In this document: positions 11,006 through 24,000 of the stretch, piece by piece | Layout of the letters: the number at the start of each line of letters is the position of its first letter | Position numbering within the stretch: the first letter of the stretch is position 1 | Assembly (NCBI RefSeq): GCF_033118175.1 | Contig: NC_083685.1 | Span: 124,690,501 to 124,754,500, forward strand | Reading direction: 5' to 3' | DNA from: Dama dama | Lineage: Eukaryota > Chordata > Mammalia > Artiodactyla > Cervidae | DNA length: 64,000 bases | Notes under the pieces: generated by a model | Databases searched by the model: none | What the model was told of the DNA's origin: nothing | The model's input: the letters and a program-made list of their open reading frames with translations, nothing else | Translations under genes and position numbers: made by a program

Positions 11006-11952
11006 AACAAAAAACAGTGGGCTCCCAGGAGGCTCCACCAGACCCTGGACTCAGCAGCACCCGAAGGCTAGTGCTTGGGACCCCTGGGGGAGTCCCGGCC
11101 CCTCTAGAGCTGGTCTGCAGCTCTCTGAGGATCCCAGCAACACATGTGTGACTACATCTAGCCCCGGAGCCACAGACAGATGGGAGAGCCAGCCGGCCAG
11201 GAAAAGCATTCTGCGGCACTGTAGGGTGGGGCTCCAGGGAGCGGGCTGGGTGGTGTCCACTGTTAAAAGGTACCTTGTGCCAGTTGTCCGGGGAGAATGC
11301 CCCCTGGCAGCCCCACCCTGTCGGTGGAGGACATGGAGCAGAGACCCGGACGCCCCGGGGGTGAGCAGAGAGCCCGGGGTCCCTCCGCCCACCCTGAACT
11401 GGTAGGGAGCAGCCCCTGGCGGAGAGTCCTGGGTGAAGAGGTGTGCCTGATAGCAGGGTGTTGGCTGGAGGTGTTTATTAACCCCGAGTTCTACGGCCGG
11501 GCCTCGATCTCTGAGCCTGCGTGTGCACACGCGCGTCCGTCTGTCTGGAGCCCTGTCTCCCCTGGGCTGAGCTATTTCCCCGTCTGGGCGTGATCATGTT
11601 GGCTCCCTCTGGCTCTGGGCATTGGGTGTAACAAGTCCAAACCTTCTCTGAGACTCAGGCAGGGGCGGGCGCCCCGCCCTTTGGGCTGTTCCCTTTCCTC
11701 CCAAACTGGTTGTACAGGAGCAGGACGAGTGTGGTGCGGGGAGTGGGGGTGCATGCGCGCAGCCCTGGCCCCCTCACCACCTCACCTGCAGGGAGGACCC
11801 GCCCAGAAACTGCCCGCCTGGTGCCTGGCTGCCCCACCTCGCCAGAGCCCAGCTGAGCAGCCAGCGAGGACACACGCCCGCTGCCCGCTGCCCGCTGCCT
11901 GCCCACCCTCGCCGGCCGAGCCCAGCCTGAGCCCACACCTGCCTTCAGGACC
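11006..11952 (+). promoter_or_regulatory. EVPL upstream region, probable promoter and 5' UTR
   Basis: GC-rich DNA directly upstream of the EVPL ATG. It has a GC box (cgccccgccc, about 11670), several CACCTG E-boxes near 11780 and no clear TATA box. The transcription start cannot be placed. The promoter role is inferred from position. Confidence 0.4.
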
Positions 11953-12050
11953 ATGTTCAAGGGGCTGAGCAAAAGCTCCCAGGGGAAGGGGTCCCCCAAG
12001 GGCTCCCCAGCCAAAGGCTCCCCCAAGGGGTCCCCCAACAAGCACAGCAG
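11953..12050 (+). CDS. EVPL: EVPL coding exon 1 (start codon)
   Basis: ATG at 11953 in context gaccATGT. Encodes MFKGLSKSSQGKGSPKGSPA and a further KGSPKGSP unit (residues 1-33). Donor gtgagc; phase 2. This ATG matches the start of known envoplakin. Confidence 0.95.
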
Positions 12051-15000
12051 GTGAGCGTGGCCGGGGGTGGGGGCCGGGGCCAGGATGGCTCCAGACCCAG
12101 GGGCTCCAGCCACCTGGAGGCAGCAGGCCAGAGCCAGGGACCAGCCCAGCGTTGGCATTTGGTGTCCTGAGGCTAAAGACCCTTGGGGTGGACTCTCTTC
12201 CCAGCCCAGGCCCAGCTCCAGCCCTGGCAGGGGCCCAGGCATGGCCTGGAGCTCCCCCCATTCTGGGGGGTGCGGCCTGAGGGCTCTGCAGACAGGCTGG
12301 ACAGGGGCCTGAGCTTTGCTCCTCTGCTGGGAGGTGAGGAGGCTGGAGAGCACGGCCCTCCATCCACGGCTCTGCCCTCTAGGCTCCACTTGCCCCGGGA
12401 TGACCCGTGGGACCTGGGCACAGGGTGGGCAGAAGGACTGGGGCCAGAGAAGCCGAGGGGTGGGCAGCAGAGTGCCCAGAGGCAGGGAGGCGGGGCTGTG
12501 CTGCTCCAGGTCCAGGCTGCCGCTTTCCCCACCGGCTGGCACCTTGGGCCTCAAGAGCTTTGTCATGGAGTTGAGATGATTCTTTCACCGGGTGGGTGTG
12601 CGGACGGGTGCTGCGGGGAAGCGGGAGGGGCCCATGGACCTGGGACGTCTCAGAGCCTTCCTCAGTTCACCCAGCTCTCTGCAGGGGCCCCAACCCGGCT
12701 CCCCCAGAGCCCCGCACTCTGCAGACAGACTCGGGCAGCCTTCTTCCGCTCACTGGCCGTCAGCCCCCTCTGCTGGGTGGAGGCGGCAGCTCGCCTGGGG
12801 TCCCGGGTGTGGAGGTGGGGGCCGAGATGAAGGGCCCAGCGCCCGATAGGGATCAGGGCGAGGACACTGAGGCTGGGCTTCTGGGTGGACAGGAAAGACG
12901 GTGGTTAAGACTCTCACTGGCGCGCCCTGTCCCCCCTGGGGCTCTGGGCCCTGCCCGGGGCAGAATGGGCTCCTCCCGACGGGAGCAGCCCTCCCAGGAT
13001 TCCGGACCTGGAGCTCCTGTCCCCAGGGCGGCTCCCAGTCATCTCCTTCCCCTCGGCCCTGTCCTCCTGCGGCAGCCGCTCCAGGAGGGCACATCAGTCC
13101 CCTTCCCTGCAGTCCATTTGTTCAGCACATATTTATGGAGCACCTACTGTGTGCCTATTTATGGAGCACCTGCTGTGTGCTGGGACTGCTCTAGGCCCTG
13201 GGGATGCCATCGTAAGCAGAATTGACAGGTCCCTGCTTTCAAATCCCTTTAGAGGAGTAAAAACTAACACCGGTGCTGACTCTGCACAGGACCCACACAG
13301 TTACATGGGGAGGAGGTGGATATTAGTAGAGCCTTGAGGTATAGGTGAGGAGCCTCAGGCCCAGAGAGGTTAAGTAACTTGCCCGAGACCACACAGCTGC
13401 AGTGACAGAGGAAGATAAAAACCAGGCTGTTGGTCAGAGATCTTTCAGACTGTCTCTTTGTGGCACGGCCCTTCTGCTTGGAGGGGGCTTCTCCTTGGAC
13501 CCCTGGGTCAAGGCCCAGCCCGTGTTGCCATCCCTCCCCGGGGACGGTGATCCCACAAGGTGCTGTGCTCCTGAGGCTTAGACCACGCTCTTATTAGGTC
13601 TGCTTGACCCTCTAGGTCCCAGAGAGTGAGCTGGAGCCCACCGCTGGCGCCCTGTAGAGGCTGGGAGAGGGCCCTGGGAAAGGACCCCGGTCTAGGCTCA
13701 TCCTCTGCTCCTCCTGGCTGTGCTACCTGGAGCCAGTCAGGTCCCAGCTTGGGCTCTGAACCCCCGAATCTGGAAAGTGTTGGGGTTCCCTGGCAATCTC
13801 GTGGCCCACCTCCCCCACCGGGTGCTGTGTGTCTCCTCTGGAAGCTTGCTAACCCCGGGCTCGGCAGAGCCTGGGGCAGCGGTGGGGAGACAGGGCTGGC
13901 GTGGGAGGGAGCTGAGCTGGGGGACTTGCTACTGCTCCCCTGCCCCCAGCCAGCTCACCCTCCCCGGGATCCAGCTGTCACGTCTCAGGTATGAGGGGCT
14001 GAGCCAGTGATTCATTTGCTCCTCTGCGGGCTGCCTGCCCTCCTGCCCGAAGAAGCAGCAGAGAGCAGGGTGGGGTCGGGAGGCACTTCTTTGACGGGGA
14101 GATGACAGCTCCACAGTGCCACCCACACCCAGGACCCTCATTTTCTGAACCCTCACTGAAGGCAGCACTCGCCTGCCCAGGACTGTATCTCACAGAGATT
14201 CCTACCGAGAGGCCAGGGCTCCCCAGGTCTTGACTCCACACCTGCAGGGCAGTGAGCTCGGCTGTAGGGCAGAACGGGGTGGGTGCAGGCAGGGGACCCC
14301 ACCCGGGTGGGCAGACCACTGCCCAAGGGAAACAGGGAACTTTGCCAACCACCCTGCCCTCTGTCTCCACCCCTCATCAGAGCTGCCACTCAGGAGCTGG
14401 CCCTGCTGATCTCCCGCATGCAGGCCAATGCCGACCAGGTGGAGAGGGACATTCTAGAGACCCAGAAGAAGCTGCAGCAGGTGAAGCTGGGGGCAGATGG
14501 CAGGGTGCGGGGGCATGGGGGACTCATTGCCATGCCTGGTGGTCCCAGAGGTGCCCACTCGCCTTGGTAAAGATGCACAGACGGTCCTGTCCTTCCCTGG
14601 TCACTCCCCAAACACAGCGGGAGCCAGGGCTTGGCACACCTTCTCTGCGGGGCTCCCAACGCCATGCCCTCCCCTGTCCCTTCATTGTCATCACGGCACC
14701 CCTTCTATAGTGACATCAAAGCACAGCTCTTCACCTGATGTTCGGGGGCCCTTGACCTGGTTCTGCACTACCTGCTCAGAAAAACCCCATTTTCCATTGC
14801 ACCCAAGGCTTCCTCTAGGCAGGAGCGTCTGTTCCTTTTTTCTGAAATGTGCTCTCCTCACCACTTCACCCTATCCCCCAAAGCCCTCCACCTGCAGGAA
14901 GCCCTCCCTGATTGCTTCCTACACGGGAGTCAAAGGGCCTCCCCTGTGTCCCTGAGTCCGCCTCACTGGTGCTCGCACCTCTCCCTCTCCCGGTGTGGGC

Positions 15001-18000
15001 CAGGGTTGGCCAAGGTCCCTGGGATAGCAGGGGGCCTCAGGCAGCAAGGATGCTTTCCCTGCCTCAGGACCGGCAGCACAGTGAGCAGCGCCAGGCCCTG
15101 CAGCACCGGCAGGAGGTGGGCCGCAGCCTGAAGGAGGCCGAGGTGCTGCTGAAGGACCTCTTCCTGGATGTGGACAAGGCCCAGCGGCTCAAGCACCCGC
15201 AGGCCGAGGAGATCGAGAAGGAGTGAGTGTGGGGCAGGGGGGTGGCAGCAGCAGGAGCTGGGGGCCCAGGATGGGGGCCAGCAGGACCCTGGGGGTCCCG
15301 GGGGAGCCTCAGACCCGGCTCCGACCTGCTGACCACTCCCTTGGCAGCATCAAGCAGCTGCACGAGCGGGTGACCCAGGAGTGCGCCGAGTACCGTGCCC
15401 TGTACGAGAAGATGGTGCTGCCGCCCGACGTGGGGCCCAGGGTCGACTGGGCGAGGGTGCTGGAGCAAAAACAGGTCAGGGGTCACCCAGCAGCCATCAG
15501 AGGGCGACACAGGGCTGCGTTTCGTCAGGGGCTGATGCATGCTTGGACCTGGGTGGGGGCTGGGTCTCTGGAAAGGGAGGGGGCAGAAGAGACCGTGCAA
15601 TCTTGGAGGGCTTCCTGTAGGTGGGAGAGCTCGATTGGGATGGGGTGAAGTGGTGAGGAAAGGATATTTCAGAAAAAAGGAACACAGGCTCCTGCCTGGA
15701 GGAAGCCTGGGGCACGATGGTAAAAGGGCTTTTCTGGGCAAGGAGGGAGAACCAGGTCAAGGGCCCCGGGAGCATCAGGTGAGGAATTGTGCTTTGCTCT
15801 CATGACAGAAGGGGTGCTGTGATGACAATGAAGGGGCAGGGGAGGGCGTGGACAGGGCAGGGTGTGTGCAGGCTCAGGAGCCAGGCTGGAGGCGTCCAGG
15901 CAGGAGGCAGGGCGGAGCAGGGAGATTTTCAGAGCTAAGCCTCGAGACCTGGGGACCAGTGGGATTCAGGATCCACAATTACGTGACCCGGAGGCCTCAG
16001 CCAGAGCCACTGGAGACTAGCATTTCCCCCAGGGTGTCCCATGTGGCGCTAGTGGTAAAGAACCCGCCTGTCAATGCAGGAGACATAAGAGATGCAGGTT
16101 CAATCCCTGGGTCGGGAAGATCCCCTGGAGAAGGAAATGGTGACCCACTCCAGTATTCTTGCCTGGAGAATTCCATGGACAGAGGAGCCTGGCAGGTTAC
16201 AGTCCCTGGGGTCGCACAGAGTCGGACACGACTGAAGCGACATAGCTCGTGCCCCAGGGTGAGCTGCAGCCATTCACCCAGGCAGCGTCTGGCCTGTCCA
16301 CCCTCTGCCCGAATGACCAGCTCCATCCCCTGCTGATGAGGATGCTGGGTGGAGGGGGAGGGTGGGTGTGGGGAATCCCCATCCCAGGCCCCGTGGCAGA
16401 GCTGAGCTGCCAGCTCTTCTGCAGAAGCAGGTCTGCGAGGGCCAGTACGGACCGGGCATGGCGGAATTGGAACAGCAGGTTGCTGAGCACAACATCCTGC
16501 AGAAGGAGATCGAGGCCTACGGGCAGCAGCTGCGGACCCTCGTGGGGCCGGTGGGTGAGCCGTCGGACACATGCCCCTGTTTGGCCCCAGCCCTGGTTCC
16601 CTTTCTCCCATCAGAGCTTGAGCGAGGTCTGGCTGGTCCTCGGGGACTGGGGATGGAGGAGGGGCAGGGGCAGCCCAGGGATGTGGGGTGTGTTCTCCCC
16701 TGCACCGCATCTCTCACTGGGCCCGCGTTCTCTCCCCCTCGGTCGAGACAGGACGCGGCCACCATCCGGAGCCAGTACCGGGACCTCCTGGTGAGCCCCA
16801 GGGCAGGGCCGGGCAGGCGGGCTGGGTGGGCTGCCTGCACCCTTCCTGGGCGCAGCCTGACGGTGCCTCTCTCCCCGCATCCGAGAGCAGAAGGCGGCCT
16901 CGTGGCGAGGGCAGAGCCTGGGCAGCCTGTACACGCACCTGCAGGGCTGCACACGCCAGCTGAACGCCCTGGCCCAGCAGCAGCAGCGCATCCTCCAGCA
17001 AGACTGGAGTGACCACCTGGCCGACCCTGCGGGCGTGCGGAGGGAGTACGAGGTCAGCGGGCGCGGGTAGGGGCGGGGTGGGGGGGCGAGGCCGGCCTGG
17101 TCCTCACCGCCAGCGCCCCCGCCTCCGTCCTCTCCCAGCACTTCAAGCAGCATGAGCTGCTGAGCCAGGAGCAGTGCGTGAACCAGCTGGAGGACGATGG
17201 GGAGCGCATGGTGGAGCTCGGGCACCCGGCCGTGGGGCCCATCCAGGTGCGAGGCCGGACACTCCCTGCTGCCTCGGGGACCCTCGGTCAGGGAGCTTCC
17301 CGGGGAGGCTGGGGAGACTGGGCCCAGGCCAGCGGGAGCAGTGGGCAGGGCCGGCCGAGTGGGCGGGCGGGTGGACGGACCGGGTCGGGGCGCGGTCCGA
17401 GGGCTCTGCACTGCTGCCCCCAGGCCCACCAGGAGGCCCTGAAGTTGGAGTGGCAGAATTTCCTGAACCTTTGCATCTGCCAGGAGAGCCAGCTGCAGCA
17501 CGTGGAGGACTACCGCCGGGTGAGCCGGGGCGGGGCCGGGCGGGGGGCACGACATGCACCTCGGGGGCCGAGGCACCTCATAAAAATGGCAGAGCTAAAA
17601 AAAACACGAAAACAAAACAAACAAACAAAAATGACAGAGCTCTGTCGTTGTGACTGGGTCCCAGGGGAAAACAACGTCACCCGTGAATTCTCGACAGGGT
17701 GATGTCACTCCTTGGGGGGGTTGAAGGTTGTTTCTTGAAAGTGAAAAAAAAAAGAACTCTTTTTTTTTCATAAAAAAATAAATCACAGATATGCATACCT
17801 AAATGATATACAACATATCTGATAGTAAAGTTTCACGGCAATGATGGGGAAAGTAAAAGACAAAAATGTCTAAAAAAACTACTTAGAGGTACGTCTCTGG
17901 TGACCCAGCAGTTAAGACTCTGCACTCCCAATGCAGGGGGCCCGGGGTTCGCTTCCTGATCAGGGAACTAGGTCTCAAGCAACTAAGAGTTCTGCCGCCA

Positions 18001-21000
18001 CAACTAAAGATCCCACACGGACAGCCAAGACCCGGTGCAGCCAAATAAGTAAATTAATTAAAAAAATTTTTTTTAAAAAAAAAGCTCCTTAGAAAGTACA
18101 ATAATGAAGCAAGAGTTAAGAAACATTGATATAATAGACTACAATAGACAACAGTCCTGTCTATAAAAATAACAATTTTTGTTTTCTGAAAACCAAAAAA
18201 TAAAAAATATACATCCACAATGGGGACTTGTTTTTCTTTTTTTTGGCTGTACCACACAGCTTGTGAGATCTTAGTTCCCCCAACAGGGATTGAATCCAGG
18301 TCCAGGGCAGTGAAAGGGACCTAAGCTGAGACCTAAGCACTAGACGACCAGGGAATGCCCAATAGGGACTTTTTTTTTTTTGGTAGTTTCCAATTAAAAC
18401 GGTTTATATATTTGAGAGAAAAAAGAAAGCAAAAGTTTTCCCTTTTTCTTTTTTTTTAAAAGGCATTTTGCACTTGGATAATATTATTATATATATATGT
18501 ATAATATGCATAGTGGAGATATATATATATATCTCCACTATGCATTAGCACATCCACTGACGAGAATTCCGTAGTATCACCCAACTGTGGGCTGTCCCTT
18601 TAAAGCACACGCCTGGCTTCTGCTCAGAGGTGCCCTGGGCACCCACCCCTGGATCCCAGCCAGGACTCCAGGTGTTGGAGTGAGTCCTCCAGGACGGGCA
18701 CCACCCTTCATCCGAGCAGGAAGGACGAAAAACAACGTGTTTTATGACACTAAAAGAAATTAAGTTCAGTGACCCCAAAATGCCTGATTTGCCGAGCATT
18801 TCAGTTAGAAGGTCCCCTCGCCTGGGTAGAAAGGCCGACGGCAAGTGGCACTCTGGGTTCAGCCGGTTTGGGTTTAGCTGGTTTGCAGGGTGGCAGGCGG
18901 TAGGTGCCCCAGCTCTGCTCCTGACCACCACCGACCTCAGTTCCAGGAAGAGGCCGACTCTGTCAGCCAGACCCTGGCAAAGCTCAACTCCATCCTGGAC
19001 AGCTGGTACAGCCCTGCCCCAGGGGGCCCGCCTGGCGCCCTAACAGAGATGCTGCGGCAGCTGGAGGTGAGATGGCCCCCCTGCCCCTCCCCATACCCAC
19101 TCCTGGGCACCGGGCCTGCATGGGTGTCTGGGTTTCACGCCTTCAGGGTGCTTAGTCCTGCCTGGATCCCCTGCCCTGAGGGCGGAAGGAGGGGGTTCAC
19201 TCCAGCCAGAGGAGCCTCGTCTGTCAGCTGCAAGCCCTTCCCACCTCTGGACCTCACTTTCCTCACCTGTAACGTGACAGGGCTTCCCAGGTGGTGCTCG
19301 TGGTAAAGAAAGTGAAAGTCGCTCAGTCCTGTCTGACTCTTCGTGACCCCATGGACTCTACAGTCCATGGAATTCTCCAGGCCAGAATAGTGGAGTGGGT
19401 AGACTTTCCCTTCTCCAGGGGATCTTCCCAATCCAGGGATGGAACCCAGGTCTCCCGTATTGCAGGCAGATCCTTTACCAGCTGAGCCACCAGGGAAGCC
19501 CTCCTGCTTGCCAATGCAGGAGACATGAGAGACATGTGTTCGATCCCTGGGTGGGGATGATCCCTTGGAGGAGGGCATGGCAACCCACTCCAGTATTCTT
19601 GCCTGGAGAATCCCATGGACAGAGGAGCCTGGCAGGCTACAGTCCATGGGGTCGCAGAGTCGGACACAATTTGAAGTGACTTAGCACACACGCACGCACA
19701 ATGTAACAGGGACTGCCCTGAAAAGCTCCGAGACCCCTCCAGCTCCCACTCTGGAGGCCTGGGGCTTGGTTGCTGGGCAACCCCCTACCCCACCCCAACC
19801 AGCAGACTCTAGGATCATGGGTGCCCAGGGAGGGGCTCGTTTTACATTGCTGACTAAGAGACCCTGTCTTCATGATGTCCAGGACCCCTTCCTGGCCCTC
19901 CTGGGGGGCACGGGTGGGGTTGGCCTGAGCCCCCATTGCCTGGGTCACTGCAGGCAGAGGAGAAGCAGCTGACCATGGCCGAGAAGACTGTCAAGGACCT
20001 GCAGCTGCAGAGCCAGGGGGTGGCCCCTCTGCCCCAGCGAAGGAACCTGCCCCCACGGCCCCTGCTCGTGGACAGCATCTGTGACTGGGACTCAGGAGAA
20101 GTACAGTCTCCACCCGCCCGGCTCCTCCGGGGCCCTACCCACCCCCACCCCACCCCTGCCCCAGCACCACCCACTCCAAGCCCTGTCCAGCCCCTGGCCG
20201 GTTGCTGTCCTGACCCCGGCACTTCCTGCTCCTCCCTGGCCCCATCCCTAACCTCTACTCTACTGGCCTCTACTGGGCCTCGATCCCTTCTCCAGCCTGG
20301 CCCCTAAGCCTGCATGGGCCCCTCCCCACCTCCCCACCCCCTCCGCGCCCCAACAGGTGCAGCTGCTTCGGGGTGAGCAGTATACACTGGTGGACAACAC
20401 CGACCCGCACACCTGGGTGGTCCAGGGCCAGGCAGGCGAGACCAAGCGGGCCCCAGCCGCCTGCCTCTGCATCCCAGCTCCGGACCCTGAAGCCGTGGCC
20501 AGGGCCTCCGGGTGGGTCCGCCTGGGGACCCAGAGGGGCAGGAGGCAGGCTGTGGACCCACCCACACCAGGCCCTGTAGTTTGAGGCCGTCGCCTGCCCT
20601 TTGCCTAAATGTGTGACCGCGGGGGCTGGGGGAGAGCATGGAGGAAGGTCCTTCTCTCACCGCCCCCCTTTTGCAGGCTCGCCTCGGAGCTGCAGGCCCT
20701 GAAGCAGAAACTGACCACAGTCCAGAGCCGCCTGAAGGCCAGCGCCAAGGAGCCCTTACAGCCCAGCCAGCAGGGTACCGAGGGCTGGCCGGGGAAAGAG
20801 GGAGGCGTTGTTGAAATAGGAGTAGATGCCTACTCTGGGTTTAGTAGGGGGCTTAGTCTAGCCGGGGGCTGCCACGGGCAGGGGTTGACCCTGAATTAAA
20901 GGCTCTGCTCTGGGGGTTCCATTCCCTGGGTTGGCAAGCCTGATGTCCCTCCCTCAGGCCCACCACCCTCCCCAACATGGGACCCTCTGCGGGCACTCAC

Positions 21001-24000
21001 GGAGGGGCCCAGCAGGCAGGCAGGCAGACACGAGGCAGGCTTTGGACCCTCAGAGGCACTCTCCACCCCCAGCTCCAACCAGCTCGGGCCCAGCCGACCC
21101 GCAGGCCCAGAAGCTCCTGACACAGATGACCCGGCTGGAGGAGGACCTGGGGCAGATAGAGAAGCAGGTGCTGGCCTGGGCCCGGGCCCCGCTGAGCCGC
21201 ACCTCACCACTCGAGGACCTCGAGGGCCGCATCCAGAACCACCAGGTGGGTGAACCAGGGCAGCTGGGATAAAAAACGGTCCAGCCCTGGGGAGGCGGGC
21301 GAGGGGGCAGCTGCAGGCCCCCGAGGTGGAAGAAGCAAGCAGGCAGTCCAGGGCTCCCTCAGGCTCCTTCCCATCCTGGCTCTTCCCCTGGCCTGCTCTG
21401 TGACTTTGGGCAATTCACTTAACCTCTCTGGGCCTTGGTTTCCTCATCCCTGAAAATGGGCTTGCGGCATCTTAGGGGTGGTTTCTCTGGAGCAGCTGGT
21501 GGGGAGCCTCCCTGGAGAGTGTGCAAGGGTGTAAACATAGTCACAGAGGACTCAGAAGTGCTAATGGTGAAAGTCACCCCTTCCCCACACCCAGGGGTGG
21601 GGGGGTGCTGGAGGGAGAAGTTTGGGTTGTATCCTTCCAAACCGGTTTTTACTCAAATATATTGTTTGGATTTAGTTTTTTAAAAATGTGAAGCATGTTG
21701 TTCACATGATTGTGCAACTCGGGTTTTTTTTCACTGCGCCACATTCTGCAGCGTTTCAGCTCGGTCAGAGGGCCGACTAGGGGAGGCAGGGCTCCAGAGG
21801 TGGGAGAGGTGTTTCAGATAGGGTCCTGGGGGGCCAGGCGAGGAAGGAGAAGTGGCAGAAGCAGGTACTGTGGGGCGACAGCCTGGACAATACCTCTGCC
21901 CATGCCGGGCCTGGTTACCACTGCCCTGGCAGGGAACCTGGCAGATCTCTATCTCCAAATAGGTACTTAGTTTGGGGGTTTTTGGGGGGGCGGTGTTTTT
22001 TCTATTTATCGGCCGAGTGCAGCATGTGGGATCTTAGTTCCCTGACCAGGGATCAAACCTATGCCTCCTGCAGTGGAAGGGCAGGGTCTTAACCACTGGT
22101 CTGCCAGGGAAGTCCCCGGTCCTTGGGTTTGGAAGGTCCTCTTCCGCATCAGGGGTGTTGGGGGTCCAGTTAGCCTGGAAGGTGGGCAATATGTGGTGTG
22201 GAGCCAGCACTAACGGATTACGGAATCGATGAGTGAATAACTGATAAAAGAATCAACAAAATCATAATCCCAAGTGGATGGAGCTAGGGCTTTGCTGCTT
22301 GACTGGGGGGAAGGGGCAGGGAACTGAAGGTTTCATGAACAGGGACAGTGATGTGAAGACCAAGGTGGGTGAGAGCTCCTGACTCACAGGGTCTCATTTC
22401 ATCCTCCCATCAAGCATTTTGTAGATGAGGAGGCCGAGGGTCAGAGAGGTTGACCTGCCTACGGTCATCTACCTGCAAGCTGAGCCTGAGCATGTCCACC
22501 CCACATTCTGGTGGCCTCCCAAGCAGAGTTGGGTTGGCAGAGTTAGGTTGACATAGCAGGAGAGCTGGGTGGAAGCCACCTGCCCAGAACCAGAGATCCT
22601 GAGATCCCCGCTGCCCCCCAGGGCACGGCCCAGCGGCTGCAGAACCTGGGAGCAGAGAAGGAGGCGGCCCAGCAGAAGTGTGAGGCGTTTCTGTCGGGGC
22701 AGCCCTCGGGGCCTGCTGCCCTGCACCTGCCCGTGGTCCTCAACAATGTCAAGAACAAGTACAGGGACGTGAAGGTTCTCTGCGGCCTCTACGGGGAGAA
22801 GTGAGTGCCCGGGGGGTGGGGGCCGCTGGGCGAGGCCTCGGGGGTGCGGCCAAGGCCAAGGCCTGCGTCTCACCCTGGGCCTCCTCTTGGGACAGAGCCA
22901 AGGCCGCCCTAGGTCTGGAGCGGCAGATCCGGGATGCGGACACGGTCATCCGAGGCTTCGAGTCCGCCCTGGCACAGGAGGCCCCCATCCCCGCGGGCCC
23001 GGGCGCACTGCAGGAGAGGGTCAGCGAGCTGAAGGTGAGGGGCCGGGCGGCCTCCTGGCAGGAGGTGGGGGGTGCGTGCTGACCCAGGAACGGGGGGGCA
23101 AGTGGAGGGTGGGCCTGGCATCCACTGAACCGCAGGGTACGTTATGTCCCCTTCTGCCCCAGCGCCGGCGGAGGGAGCTGCTGGAGCAGCAGGCCTCTGT
23201 GCTCGGGCTGCACCGCCAGCTGAAGGCCGTCGAGCACTCGTGCGGCGCGCTACAGAACAATTTCCACGAGTTCTGCAAAGACCTGCCGCATCAGCAGCGC
23301 CAGGTGCGGGCCCTCACCGACCGCTACCACGCCGTGGGGGACCAGTTGGACCTGCGGTGAGTGGCCGGGCCGCTGGGGCTCACGAGTGCGTGGTGGCCAC
23401 GGCTGACGAGCTGTGGGGCCTTGGACAGGTGAGCACACCTCTCTGAGGCTCAGGTTCCTCTCCTCTAAAATGGGATGATAACAGCATCAGCCTCCCAGGT
23501 GGTGCCTGGCAGAAAGTGTCCGGTCCCTCTCTGAATGCCCAGCTCCAGCCACTGGGCCAGAGTTAGAGAGGATCAGCATGGCGAGTCAGTCAGGCCTCCT
23601 GACCTGTCCCGGGGACGGAGGAACCCACCAGCCTCCTCCGCGCACCCCTCGCCTGCCCCCCGAGGGCTGCTGTCACCTGCGCTCCTCCTCCTGCAGGGAG
23701 AAGATGGTGCAGGATGCCGGCCTCACTTACCAGCAGTTCAAGAACTGCACAGACAACCTGAACGCCTGGCTGGAGCGCCTGCCCCACAATCAGGTGCGGC
23801 CCAGCGACGGGCCCAGCCAGATCGCCTACAAGCTGCAGGCACAGAAGGTGAGGAGCTGGGGCTGCAGGTGGTGTGGGCCGCCCGCCTCTCTTACCCAGAG
23901 CTGAATCCTCAAGGTAGGCCCAGTTCCCTGGCCGCCTTCCTAACAGGGAAAGCAGCCTGTGCGTGTGTGATCCGCCCTCTAGTGGCCGGTGTTTTAATGA

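Noticed and set aside
11655..12566. A 303-codon antisense frame over the EVPL promoter, exon 1 and start of intron 1
   Set aside because: Pro/Gly/Leu-rich composition artefact of GC-rich DNA. It overlaps a securely identified exon and has no family resemblance.
16611..17576. A 321-codon antisense frame across EVPL exons 6-9
   Set aside because: It overlaps four well-supported sense exons and is low-complexity Pro/Ala/Arg/Gly.
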